Positions 36,822 through 46,322 of a DNA stretch of 64,000 nt are shown here, one piece after another. The stretch is from Mucilaginibacter cryoferens (lineage in GTDB: Bacteria > Bacteroidota > Bacteroidia > Sphingobacteriales > Sphingobacteriaceae). The stretch's first letter is position 1. Each line of letters opens with the position of its first letter. The DNA is taken from assembly GCF_014205845.1 (NCBI RefSeq), contig NZ_JACHCR010000018.1, forward strand, positions 62,001 through 126,000, given 5' to 3'. The translations under genes were made by a program, and so were the position numbers. The notes beneath the pieces were generated by a model. That model ran no database searches. It was not told the DNA's origin and worked only from the letters and a program-made list of their open reading frames with translations.

Positions 36822-39188
36822 ATGCAGAAAGTTAAGAACTTAATCGTAACATCACTATTGCTTGCTGTTTTCCTATGGCCGGCCGGCAGCAGCGCACAAA
36901 CTAATTTATATGTTTCCCTCGGCGGTAATGATAGCAATCCGGGTACCCAAAGCGCCCCATTTGCTTCTATAAGCGGTGCATTGATCAGGGCGCGGAAAAT
37001 TTCGGGCGCCGTTTTCATCAGGCTTTATGCAGGTACCTATTATTTGAGTAATCCTGTGGTGTTCCGTTCTGCCGATTCAAGGAAGGATAATGAGCCCCTT
37101 ACTTTGACGAATGTTGACCACCAGAAGGTTATCATAAGCGGCGGCGCTATATTAGGCGGTTTGAACTGGACGGTATATAAAAATGGTATCTGGCAGGCTA
37201 AGATTGGTCATGACCTTGTTTTCGATGAACTGTTTGTGAACAGAAAATTACAGCGGATGGCCCGTTACCCAAACTATGACCCTTCGGCTCAATTTCTCGG
37301 CGGTACAGCAGCCGATGCCGTGAGCAAAGAACGGGCTGCAAGATGGAAGTCGCCTGCGGGTGGATACGTGCATGCCCTGCACAGCGCCAAATGGGGTGAT
37401 TTTCATTATATCATTACAGGAAAAGACACCCACGGCGAACCGATACTGGAAGGGGGTTGGCAAAATAACCGGCGTTCGGGCATGCATGAAAAATATCGGT
37501 ATACAGAGAATGTTTTTGAAGAGCTTGATACAGTCAACGAATGGTATTATAACAAGAAAACGAAAATCTTATATTATTTACCGCCTAAAGGCCTTGATTT
37601 AAAAACTGCAAAGTTTGAAACACCTCAGATTGCCCATTTATTTGAATTTAGGGGGGCGGAAGAAAAGCCGGTTAAAAATATTACTATATCCGGCCTTACA
37701 TTAACGGAGACGGTACGCGCTTTTATGCAAAACAAGGAGCCATTGCTGCGCAGCGACTGGACGATTTATCGGGGTGCGGCAGTATTTTACGAAGGTGCGG
37801 TACGTTGCCACCTCGAAAATTGTGTGCTGCATGATTTGGGCAGCAATGCCGTCTTTTTTAGCAAATTCAACCGCGACTGTGAAGTGTCCGGGTGCCAGAT
37901 TTCCGAAATTGGTGCAAGCGGCATTTGTTTTGTCGGCGATCCGGGTGCGGTACGTTCGCCCAGCTTTGAATATAACGAGTACATACCATCAACGGAAATT
38001 GACCGTACGCCCGGGCCAAAAACAAACAATTACCCAAAGGACTGTAAAGTTTATGATAACCTGATGTTTGATCTCGGTTTCGTAGAAAAACAATCAACAG
38101 GTGTGGAGCTATCTATGTGCCAGGACATCACGGTGAGCCACAATACCATTTACGATGTGCCCCGTGCCGGTATAAACGTAAGTGAAGGGACCTGGGGAGG
38201 GCATATTATTGAATTTAACGATGTGTTTAATACCGTAAAGGAAACCGGAGACCATGGTTCATTTAATTCCTGGGGACGCGACCGTTACTGGCAAGCTGAT
38301 AAGAAAAAGCTTGATTCAATTGTTGCCGAAAACCCCGGCATAGCGCTCCTTGATGTAGTGAAGCCGATTATCATTCGTAACAACCGGTTCCGCTGCGACC
38401 ACGGTTGGGATATCGACCTGGACGACGGATCAAGTAATTATCATATTTACAATAACCTGTGCTTAAACGGGGGTATTAAGCTGCGCGAGGGCGTAAACCG
38501 TATTGTTGAGAATAACATCATGGTTAATAGTACTTTTCACCCTCATGTGTGGTTTAAAAACAGCCATGATATCTTTCGCTATAATATAGTCGGGGCGGGA
38601 TACCTGCCTATAGGTATCACCACCTGGGGAAAAGAAGTTGATGATAACGCTTTTCCTGATTCCGTTTCACTGGCTGAAGCACGTTTGCGCGGAACGGATA
38701 GTCATTCGGTGCAGGGCCCCCTAACCTTTGAAAATTCTGAAAAAGGAGATTTTCGCGTGAAAGAGGGTGCTGCTGCGTTATCCGTCGGTTTCAAAAATTT
38801 CGCGATGGATAATTTCGGAGTTGTTTCCGCGCGGTTGAAAGCTATTGCCAGGAAACCGTCTTTCCCGGCAATAGTAGTCACTGGTAATTTAAGCGAAGAT
38901 GATACGATAGATTTCATGGGTGCCAGGATTAAAAACCTGAGCACAGCCGGCGAGCAATCTGCAACCGGCATGGGCCAGATCAAAGGCGTGTTGGTACTCT
39001 CAGTTGCACGTGGATCGGCCGCGTCGGTATTCCTTCAGGCCAATGATGTAATATTAATTTTTAATCACCGGCAGGTTGACAATCTTAAAGATCTGCTGGA
39101 AGCCCGGGGCGCGGTCGGGAAAAATACCGAAATAGTGATCTTTCGCAACCAACATCAATTGAAGCAAAAGATTGAAGTAAAGATGTAA
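36822..39188 (+). CDS. GH141-like right-handed beta-helix protein with C-terminal PDZ domain
   Basis: Predicted secreted beta-helix enzyme; the signal peptide ends near residue 26 (GSSAQ). The opening YVSLGGNDSNPGTQSAPFASISGAL, then DELFVNRKLQRMARYPNYDP and ETGDHGSFNSWGRDRYW, are features I associate with family 141, which includes alpha-fucosidases and xylanases. Parallel-helix repeats run at about 265-620. From about 690 to the end there is a PDZ-like module (ARIKNLSTAGEQSATGMGQIKGVLVLSVARGSAA...NDVILIFNHRQVDNLKDL). A PDZ on a glycan-active beta-helix is unusual. The catalytic residues were not identified, so the enzymatic call is tentative. Neighbours (GH42 and GH29) fit a role in removing decorated side chains. 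Confidence 0.65.
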   Translation: MQKVKNLIVTSLLLAVFLWPAGSSAQTNLYVSLGGNDSNPGTQSAPFASISGALIRARKISGAVFIRLYAGTYYLSNPVVFRSADSRKDNEPLTLTNVDHQKVIISGGAILGGLNWTVYKNGIWQAKIGHDLVFDELFVNRKLQRMARYPNYDPSAQFLGGTAADAVSKERAARWKSPAGGYVHALHSAKWGDFHYIITGKDTHGEPILEGGWQNNRRSGMHEKYRYTENVFEELDTVNEWYYNKKTKILYYLPPKGLDLKTAKFETPQIAHLFEFRGAEEKPVKNITISGLTLTETVRAFMQNKEPLLRSDWTIYRGAAVFYEGAVRCHLENCVLHDLGSNAVFFSKFNRDCEVSGCQISEIGASGICFVGDPGAVRSPSFEYNEYIPSTEIDRTPGPKTNNYPKDCKVYDNLMFDLGFVEKQSTGVELSMCQDITVSHNTIYDVPRAGINVSEGTWGGHIIEFNDVFNTVKETGDHGSFNSWGRDRYWQADKKKLDSIVAENPGIALLDVVKPIIIRNNRFRCDHGWDIDLDDGSSNYHIYNNLCLNGGIKLREGVNRIVENNIMVNSTFHPHVWFKNSHDIFRYNIVGAGYLPIGITTWGKEVDDNAFPDSVSLAEARLRGTDSHSVQGPLTFENSEKGDFRVKEGAAALSVGFKNFAMDNFGVVSARLKAIARKPSFPAIVVTGNLSEDDTIDFMGARIKNLSTAGEQSATGMGQIKGVLVLSVARGSAASVFLQANDVILIFNHRQVDNLKDLLEARGAVGKNTEIVIFRNQHQLKQKIEVKM

Positions 39189-39201
39189 TAATTATGAATT
39201 T

Positions 39202-41289
39202 ATGAATAGAAATTTTTTCCTGGGAATCGTTTTTTCTTTATGCCCAACTGTGTTTTGCAGTGCTCAAATCGGTGCGCCTAAACCATTTGGTCCGGTCCCA
39301 ACCAGTAACCAACTGCTTGTGCAGCAAATGGAATCCTATGCGTTTGTGCATTTTTCATTGAATACCTACACTGATCAATCCTGGGGATTTGGTAACGAAG
39401 ATGTGAACTTGTTTAATCCGAAAGATCTTGATTGCCGCCAATGGGCACGTAGCTGCAAAGAAGCAGGTATGAAAGGAATCATCATCACCGCGAAGCATCA
39501 CTGCGGTTTTTGCCTTTGGCCGTCAAAATATACAGCGTATTCTGTTAAAAATTCACCATGGAAAAATGGCAAAGGTGATGTGGTGAGGGAAATGGCCGAC
39601 GCCTGTAAAGAATATGGTTTGAAATTGGGCATTTATTTATCGCCCTGGGACAGAAACGATCCGGATTATGGCAAGCCCGAATACATTAGCTATTTCAGGA
39701 ATCAGCTTACTGAACTGCTGACTAATTATGGGCCCATTTTCGAGGTATGGTTTGATGGCGCTAATGGCGGTTCGGGTTATTATGGCGGTGCTAATGAAAC
39801 CCGTACTATTGACCGGACAACCTATTATGACTGGAAGAATACCTATGCCCTTATCCATAAACTACAGCCAAATTGCGTAATCTGGAACGATGGTGGAGAT
39901 AGAGGCGATCTTCGTTGGGTAGGAACGGAAGCAGGTTATGTAGGCGAAACCAATTGGAGCCTGCTCAATGCTACGGGCGAAGTAACCTGGAATATGTTAC
40001 ATCATGGTTTAGAAAACGGTAATGCATGGGTGGCTGCTGAAGTAAATACTTCTATCAGGCCAGAGTGGTTTTATCACCCCGCTGAAGACACTAAGGTAAA
40101 AACGTTGCCTCAGCTGATGGATACTTACTATCACTCCATTGGGCGCAATGCTACCTTCTTGCTTAACTTCCCTATCATGCCCAATGGTTTGATCAATGAA
40201 AGAGATGAAAAAGCAGCCTCAGAATTTGGTAAAGCGGTTAACGAAGCCTTTGCGGTAGACCTGGCTAAAATAAAGAAAACAACTGCTTCCAACGTTCGTG
40301 GAAACAATAAAGAATTTGGTGCCGACAAAGCTGTTGATAATAATAAAGATACTTATTGGGTAACGGACGATGATGTGAAAACTGCTTCGCTGACTATCGA
40401 TTTGGGTAAGCCAACTACATTTAATCGTTTCCTGGTGCAGGAATATATCCAGTTGGGGCAAAGGGTGAAAGCATTCACGGTTGAAGCCCAGGTTGATGGC
40501 AGTTGGAAGGAAGTAGCCAATGCGACAACGATTGGCTACAAACGTATTCTTACATTCCCGAGTGTGAAGGCAACAAAGGTTCGGTTAAATATTACCGATT
40601 CTAAAAGTTGTCCTCTTATTTCCAATATCGGTGTTTATGACGCACCGCAGATTTTAACGGCACCTGCTATTATCAGGGATCAATCCGGTAAAATAATCAT
40701 AACCCCGGCAGACAAAGAATCGGTGGTTTACTTCACATTGGATGGAAGTGCGCCCACCACAGGTTCAAAAAAATATGCCGGACCGTTTCAAACAGACGGG
40801 AAGCTGGATGTAAAGGCAATTGCCGGCGACGCTACCACGGGGAAAAGCAGCCCTGAAGTTGAGGAGAAATTTGACCTGCCCCGCACCGATTGGAAAATTT
40901 TAGGAATAAGCGACGAAAAGGCTAACGCAATTTTAGATGGAGATCCCTCTACAGTATGGCACCAGGATAAAGAGAAAAAAATGCCGGTTGATTTGGTGAT
41001 CGACCTGGGAAAAGAAGAAAGCCTGGCTGGTTTCAGGTATTTGCCAGATCCTGGTTTATGGGGCCCTGGCATTATTACCAACTATCAATTTTATGTATCT
41101 GCCGACACTAAAGAATGGAAATTGGTTGATAAAGGAGAGTTCTCCAATATCAAAAACAATCCTCTGATACAAATTAAAAACTTTGCGGCTGTAAAAGCAC
41201 GCTATATTAAATTGAGGGCTTTGAAAAATACAGAAGGCAACGATAATACAGGATATGCCGAAGTTGATGTGATTACAAGCCAGCCCTAA
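39202..41289 (+). CDS. GH29 alpha-L-fucosidase (second) with F5/8-type C domains
   Basis: Second fucosidase, 695 residues, from a subfamily clearly different from the first. The signal peptide ends near residue 22 (VFCSAQ). Catalytic barrel about 25-350: QMESYAFVHFSLNTYTDQSWG, ITAKHHCGFCLWPS, and D185 in EVWFDGANGG as nucleophile. A discoidin-like domain follows at about 355-475 (FGADKAVDNNKDTYWVTDDDVK), then a short chitobiase-C-like segment (DKESVVYFTLDGSAPTTGSKKYAGPF) and a second discoidin-like domain at about 560-693 (NAILDGDPSTVWHQD). These modules probably bind carbohydrate. It may act on alpha-1,3/1,4 linked fucose, as subfamily B members do (inference). It lies 13 bases after the beta-helix gene. 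Confidence 0.9.
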   Translation: MNRNFFLGIVFSLCPTVFCSAQIGAPKPFGPVPTSNQLLVQQMESYAFVHFSLNTYTDQSWGFGNEDVNLFNPKDLDCRQWARSCKEAGMKGIIITAKHHCGFCLWPSKYTAYSVKNSPWKNGKGDVVREMADACKEYGLKLGIYLSPWDRNDPDYGKPEYISYFRNQLTELLTNYGPIFEVWFDGANGGSGYYGGANETRTIDRTTYYDWKNTYALIHKLQPNCVIWNDGGDRGDLRWVGTEAGYVGETNWSLLNATGEVTWNMLHHGLENGNAWVAAEVNTSIRPEWFYHPAEDTKVKTLPQLMDTYYHSIGRNATFLLNFPIMPNGLINERDEKAASEFGKAVNEAFAVDLAKIKKTTASNVRGNNKEFGADKAVDNNKDTYWVTDDDVKTASLTIDLGKPTTFNRFLVQEYIQLGQRVKAFTVEAQVDGSWKEVANATTIGYKRILTFPSVKATKVRLNITDSKSCPLISNIGVYDAPQILTAPAIIRDQSGKIIITPADKESVVYFTLDGSAPTTGSKKYAGPFQTDGKLDVKAIAGDATTGKSSPEVEEKFDLPRTDWKILGISDEKANAILDGDPSTVWHQDKEKKMPVDLVIDLGKEESLAGFRYLPDPGLWGPGIITNYQFYVSADTKEWKLVDKGEFSNIKNNPLIQIKNFAAVKARYIKLRALKNTEGNDNTGYAEVDVITSQP

Positions 41290-41370
41290 TGTTATTATCC
41301 GGCATTTGTGGAGCCGGTTATCCATTTAAATGATGAATACACATATCAAATTAATAATCAATTATTTAAT

Positions 41371-43812
41371 ATGCTACTGCGGGGAATAGCGCTCTTGTTT
41401 GCAGTTTTATTGGCTTTAAATGTAACAGCACAGGACAGGTCAAATGCCGGGTCTGAAAGGACAAGAGATAATTTTGACTTTAGCTGGAAGTTTCACAAAG
41501 GCGATATCGCTATCAAACGGGCAGTGAAAGCTGCGGGATATGGAGGTTTGACAGATATCAATGTCAAAGTTGAAACAAATAAAGAAGTCATTGTTGCTTA
41601 TACCGATGTTGATAAAGCAGCAACATTTAAACCCGAAGACTGGAAGGAAATAAACCTGCCGCATGATTGGTGTGTGGAGGGGACTTTTGTTAATGATAAA
41701 TCAATCGGGAGCTCGCCTGCCGTAAGCGGATATTTGCCTGGTGGGACAGGCTTTTATAGAAAGGAGTTTGAAATACCGGAAGCCGATAAAGGAAAAAAAA
41801 TATCTATAGAATTTGACGGGATTTTTAGAAACAGCACCGTTTGGGTCAATGGTCAGCTTTTAGGCACGCACCAAAGCGGCTATACCCCTTCCAACTATGA
41901 TTTGACAGATGTTTTGCGTTACGGTAACGAAGGCAAAAATGTTATTCTTGTAAAGGTTGACGCAACCGAATACGAAGGCTGGTGGTACGAAGGGTGTGGG
42001 ATTTACCGGCACGTTTGGCTCAATAAAACCGACAGGCTCCATGTTGACCGGTTTGGTACCTATGTTACTACAACTTTAGCGTGGCCTGATGAAGCTGCTG
42101 TAAACGTAAAAACCAATATTAAAAACGAATACGGCGTAGTTAAAAACATTACACTCGTCTCTAAAATTGTCGATAATAAAGGAATGGTGCTTGATACAAA
42201 AACTTCATCGCAAATAATTGACCCGTTTAGCACTACTGAACTTTCACAAAAAGGAACTATTCAAAAGCCCTTGCTTTGGACACCCGAAACACCAAATCTT
42301 TATAAGATACTGACTGAAGTTTCTGAAAACGGGATAGTCGTCGACAATTACGAAACCACTTTTGGGGTAAGGACAATCGAGATAAACCGTAACGGGGTGT
42401 TTTTAAACGGAAAGCTTTACCCTGTGAAGGGCACTTGTAACCACCAGGATTTTGCCGGGATTGGTGTGGCACTCCCCGATAAAATAAACGAATACAAATT
42501 AAAGTTGCTCAAAGAAATGGGCAGCAATGCTTATCGTTGTTCCCATCATCCTCCCACGCCAGAACTGCTTGATATGTGCGACAGGATGGGGTTACTCGTA
42601 TTGGACGAAAACCGCATGTTGTCCAGCTCTGAAGAAGGGACAAAGGATTTGAAAGCCATGTTATACCGGGATCGCAACCACCCGTCAATATTTATGTGGA
42701 GTATGGAAAATGAGGAATGGATTCAAGGCACGGTGACCGGGGCCAGGGTACTAAAAACACTGGTTGATATCACCCATAAAATAGACCCTACCCGCCCGGT
42801 GACTGCCGCCATGAATCACGGACGGAACGAAGGTGGTTATAGTGATGTGCTGGATGTTGTGGGTTATAATTATGGAGATAAGGGGCTGGCGTATGTGAAA
42901 GACCATGAAAAATATCCCAACCGAATTGAGTTTTGTACAGAAGCCACAAGCTTCATTTCAACCCGCGGTGAGTATCAGAACGATTTGGGTAAAGGTTATG
43001 TCTCAAACCTCGGGCTATGGCAACCCAACTGGGGGCCGCTGCCTGGTGAAGACTGGGCAGACATTGTTAAATATCCCTATCTGGGAGGCTTGTTTGTATG
43101 GACAGGTTTTGATTACCGGGGTGAGCCTACTCCATACCAATGGCCATGTGTTACATCTCATTTCGGGTTTATGGATATATGCGGTTTCCCCAAAGATGGG
43201 TACTACGCGTACAAAGCGGCCTGGACGAGCGAACCGGTTGTTCATATTTTCCCCCATTGGAACTGGCTCGGCAAAGATGGAGACAGCATAAAGGTGCATT
43301 GTTACACCAACTGCGACGAAGTAGAGCTATTGCTCAACGGCAAAAGTATAGGCAGGCAAAAAACAACTCCTTATACCAAACTGATATGGAGTCTTGTATA
43401 TAAGCCCGGTAAACTTGAAAGCAGGGGATATAAAGGCGGAAAGTTGGTAACAACCGACATTGTTGAAACAACAACTGCCCCGGCCCAGTTGGCACTGAAG
43501 AGCGATTGCAGCTTACTTAAAGCTGACGGTGCCGACGTTGCTGTCATCCAGGTGGCACTTAAAGACGCCAAAGGAAGGATAGTCCCTACAGCGGCGAACC
43601 TGGTAAAGTTTTCAATTGAAGGCCCGGGAAGAATTATCGGCACAGGCAATGGTAACCCCAGCAGTCATGAACCGGATAAAGCCAGCCAGCGGATGGCTTT
43701 CAACGGATATTGCCTGGTGTTGGTTCAATCCAATAAGCAGCCAGGGGAAATTCGGTTAAAAGCTCAATCCAAAACCCTTAAAGGAGCTGAAGTTGTTATC
43801 AAAGTCCAATAA
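41371..43812 (+). CDS. GH2 beta-glycosidase (first; probable beta-galactosidase)
   Basis: Predicted periplasmic GH2 exo-enzyme. The ATG at 41371 is used because it yields a signal peptide (MLLRGIALLFAVLLALNVTAQ); a GTG at 41308 is the only longer in-frame option and is unlikely. Domains: N-terminal jelly roll (NLPHDWCVEGTF, FYRKEFEIP, VWVNGQLLGTHQSGY), Ig-like domain, and a barrel with E448 in WSMENEEW as acid/base and E524 in EFCTEATSF as nucleophile, then Ig-like C-terminal domains (about 600-813). The usual Gly before the Asn-Glu pair is replaced by Glu (MENE instead of IGNE). 813 residues is typical. Followed by a second, different GH2 after 38 bases. Confidence 0.88.
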   Translation: MLLRGIALLFAVLLALNVTAQDRSNAGSERTRDNFDFSWKFHKGDIAIKRAVKAAGYGGLTDINVKVETNKEVIVAYTDVDKAATFKPEDWKEINLPHDWCVEGTFVNDKSIGSSPAVSGYLPGGTGFYRKEFEIPEADKGKKISIEFDGIFRNSTVWVNGQLLGTHQSGYTPSNYDLTDVLRYGNEGKNVILVKVDATEYEGWWYEGCGIYRHVWLNKTDRLHVDRFGTYVTTTLAWPDEAAVNVKTNIKNEYGVVKNITLVSKIVDNKGMVLDTKTSSQIIDPFSTTELSQKGTIQKPLLWTPETPNLYKILTEVSENGIVVDNYETTFGVRTIEINRNGVFLNGKLYPVKGTCNHQDFAGIGVALPDKINEYKLKLLKEMGSNAYRCSHHPPTPELLDMCDRMGLLVLDENRMLSSSEEGTKDLKAMLYRDRNHPSIFMWSMENEEWIQGTVTGARVLKTLVDITHKIDPTRPVTAAMNHGRNEGGYSDVLDVVGYNYGDKGLAYVKDHEKYPNRIEFCTEATSFISTRGEYQNDLGKGYVSNLGLWQPNWGPLPGEDWADIVKYPYLGGLFVWTGFDYRGEPTPYQWPCVTSHFGFMDICGFPKDGYYAYKAAWTSEPVVHIFPHWNWLGKDGDSIKVHCYTNCDEVELLLNGKSIGRQKTTPYTKLIWSLVYKPGKLESRGYKGGKLVTTDIVETTTAPAQLALKSDCSLLKADGADVAVIQVALKDAKGRIVPTAANLVKFSIEGPGRIIGTGNGNPSSHEPDKASQRMAFNGYCLVLVQSNKQPGEIRLKAQSKTLKGAEVVIKVQ

Positions 43813-43850
43813 GATTAAAATATTATTTCCTCAAAGAATAAAACATCACT

Positions 43851-46295
43851 ATGAAGTTGCATAAAACTTACTGTATAGAACATCATGTTAAAGCAATAGT
43901 AACAGGCTTACTGTTTTTGGCTGTTAGCATCGCGTGTCAGGCTCAAAATGCCGTTAAAATTGAACGGAAACAACTATTTGATTATAACTGGAAATTTTTT
44001 CAGGGAGACATGGCATCGACAAAATCAAGGGATTTTGACGATATGGGCTGGCGGAGCCTTGATTTACCGCACGATTGGAGTATCGAAGGTAAAATAAGCC
44101 CTAAAAATCCTATGGGAGGGGCGGGGGGATATTTTCCGGCAGGTATTGGCTGGTACAAGAAAACTTTCAAAGTTCCCGGTGAATGGAAAGGCAAAAAAGT
44201 TTCCATTTATTTTGAAGGGGTCTATATGAATTCTGAAGTGTTTATCAATGGAAAATCACTTGGAATTTACCCATATGGCTATTCATCCTTTAGTTACGAC
44301 CTTTCGCCTGATTTAGATTTTAATAATGAAAATGTGATAGCGGTGCGGGTAGACAATTCGCAACAAGTGAACAGCAGGTGGTACAGTGGTTCAGGCATTT
44401 ATCGCCACGTTTGGATGAACGTTACCGATGCTGTACATATAGCCAATTGGGGAGTCGCCATTACAACCCCTGATGTGTCACCCCAAAAAGCAACTGTTCA
44501 AATTAAAACATTGCTAAAAAACGAAAGTGATTTACCTCAAAGTATTGCTCTTAGCACCTGGTTAAAGGATGCAAATTCTAAAAATGCAGGAAATAACCAG
44601 GTAAAGGTTGAACTGGCTGCAAATAGCGAGAAAGAAGTTGCGCAAACCATTATTGTAGCAAAACCACAGCAATGGACGCCGGAATCACCTCGTTTATACG
44701 ATGCACAAATAAGTATCATCCTAAATAAAAATGTAATTGACAAAACGGAAACGAGTTTTGGCATACGTGCCATAAAATTTACACCTGAAAATGGATTTCA
44801 GCTTAATGGCAAAACAGTAAAACTCAATGGCGGGTGTGTACACCATGATAATGGTTGCCTGGGGGCTGCCGCTTTTGACCGCGCCGAGGAACGTAAGGTG
44901 GAATTGCTCAAAGAAGCAGGCTTTAACGCGGTTCGAACTTCTCATAATCCCCCTTCCGAGGCTTTTTTAAATGCCTGCGACAAGTTAGGCCTATTGGTTG
45001 TTGATGAATCGTTTGACTGCTGGAGAACAGGCAAAAACAAACAGGACTATGCGCAATATTTCGCCCAGTGGTGGAAACGCGACTTAGACGCTATGGTTTT
45101 ACGGGATCGTAATCACCCTTCAATTGTAATGTGGAGCATAGGTAACGAAATAGTAGAGAGGGGGAGTCCGGACGCTGTAAAAACAGCCAAAATGCTTGCA
45201 GATGCTATAAAAGAGATAGACACTATCCGACCGGTTACATCGGCTATTGTAGCTAATGGTAAAGATTGGGCAACGCTTGATTCCCTTATGGCGGCCCATA
45301 ATGTAGGTGGTTATAATTATCATTTATGGAGCGCGTCTGCTGATCATAAGCGGGTACCTTCACGGATGATCGTTCAAACGGAGTCGTACCCCAGGGATGC
45401 TTTTGCAAACTGGAAACTGGTAAAAAGCAACAATTATGTGCTTGGGGATTTTGTTTGGACAGCTATGGATTATCTCGGAGAATCGGGGATAGGCCGTTGG
45501 TATTATTCGGGCGATGTACCCGGTGAACACTGGGAACATGATTTTTTTCCCTGGCATGGTGCCTATTGTGGCGATATTGATTTGATTGGGTGGAGAAAGC
45601 CGATTTCGCACTACCGTAACCTGTTATATAATAATACCGAAAAGCTCTACATGGCTGTTCGTGAGTCTGAGCCCGATCCGCTGGAGATTAAGACAACGTG
45701 GTGGTCTGTATGGCCAACCTGGGAAAGCTGGACCTGGCCCGAGTATTTGGGAAAGGCGATTAAGGTAGAAGTTTATTCGAAGTACCCTAAGGTACGCCTG
45801 TACCTCAACAACAAGTTAATTGGAGAAAAGTCAACGACTGAGGAACAGGAATATAAAGCTGAATTTACAGTGCCTTACACGCCCGGCCAGCTTAAAGCCA
45901 TTGGTGTGGATAACGATAAAGAGCTTGAATCAACCGTTTTGCAAACCTCGGGGGAGGCTGCAAAAATCAAACTAACCGCTGATCGGAAAGAGATAATCGC
46001 CAATGGACAGGACTTGTCATATGTTGCCATAGAGATAACCGACAAGGACGGTGTACTTCAGCCAAATGCTGCAAACAGCCTGCTTTTCAAAATTGACGGC
46101 CCCGGAATAATTGCCGGAGTGGCCAATGCGGATATGAAAGATACGGACCCGTACGTTGGAAATACGCACAAAGCCTGGCACGGACGAGCGCTGGTTATAA
46201 TAAAAAGTACTCACGGCGCGGGTGATATTAAATTGACGGTTAGTTCCCCCGATCTATCAGAGGCTATTTTAAATATTAAAACACTTGGGCATTAA
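43851..46295 (+). CDS. GH2 beta-galactosidase (second)
   Basis: Predicted beta-galactosidase, 814 residues, with a signal peptide ending near residue 31 (IACQA). GH2 features: DYNWKFFQGDM, LPHDWSIEGK, GIGWYKKTFKVP, VFINGKSLGIYPYGYSSF, WYSGSGIYRHVW, NHPSIVMWSIGNEIVERG with acid/base E433, and nucleophile E511 in IVQTESYPRD. C-terminal domains include a DUF4982-like Ig fold (KVRLYLNNKLIGEKSTTEEQEYKAEFTVPY) and a Big-like domain (IKLTADRKEIIANGQDLSYVAIEITDKDG). It retains the full consensus around the catalytic Glu, unlike its upstream neighbour. Likely to remove terminal beta-galactose from side chains in the periplasm. Confidence 0.9.
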   Translation: MKLHKTYCIEHHVKAIVTGLLFLAVSIACQAQNAVKIERKQLFDYNWKFFQGDMASTKSRDFDDMGWRSLDLPHDWSIEGKISPKNPMGGAGGYFPAGIGWYKKTFKVPGEWKGKKVSIYFEGVYMNSEVFINGKSLGIYPYGYSSFSYDLSPDLDFNNENVIAVRVDNSQQVNSRWYSGSGIYRHVWMNVTDAVHIANWGVAITTPDVSPQKATVQIKTLLKNESDLPQSIALSTWLKDANSKNAGNNQVKVELAANSEKEVAQTIIVAKPQQWTPESPRLYDAQISIILNKNVIDKTETSFGIRAIKFTPENGFQLNGKTVKLNGGCVHHDNGCLGAAAFDRAEERKVELLKEAGFNAVRTSHNPPSEAFLNACDKLGLLVVDESFDCWRTGKNKQDYAQYFAQWWKRDLDAMVLRDRNHPSIVMWSIGNEIVERGSPDAVKTAKMLADAIKEIDTIRPVTSAIVANGKDWATLDSLMAAHNVGGYNYHLWSASADHKRVPSRMIVQTESYPRDAFANWKLVKSNNYVLGDFVWTAMDYLGESGIGRWYYSGDVPGEHWEHDFFPWHGAYCGDIDLIGWRKPISHYRNLLYNNTEKLYMAVRESEPDPLEIKTTWWSVWPTWESWTWPEYLGKAIKVEVYSKYPKVRLYLNNKLIGEKSTTEEQEYKAEFTVPYTPGQLKAIGVDNDKELESTVLQTSGEAAKIKLTADRKEIIANGQDLSYVAIEITDKDGVLQPNAANSLLFKIDGPGIIAGVANADMKDTDPYVGNTHKAWHGRALVIIKSTHGAGDIKLTVSSPDLSEAILNIKTLGH

Positions 46296-46322
46296 CATGA
46301 TGAACGATGAAAAATTTATATT

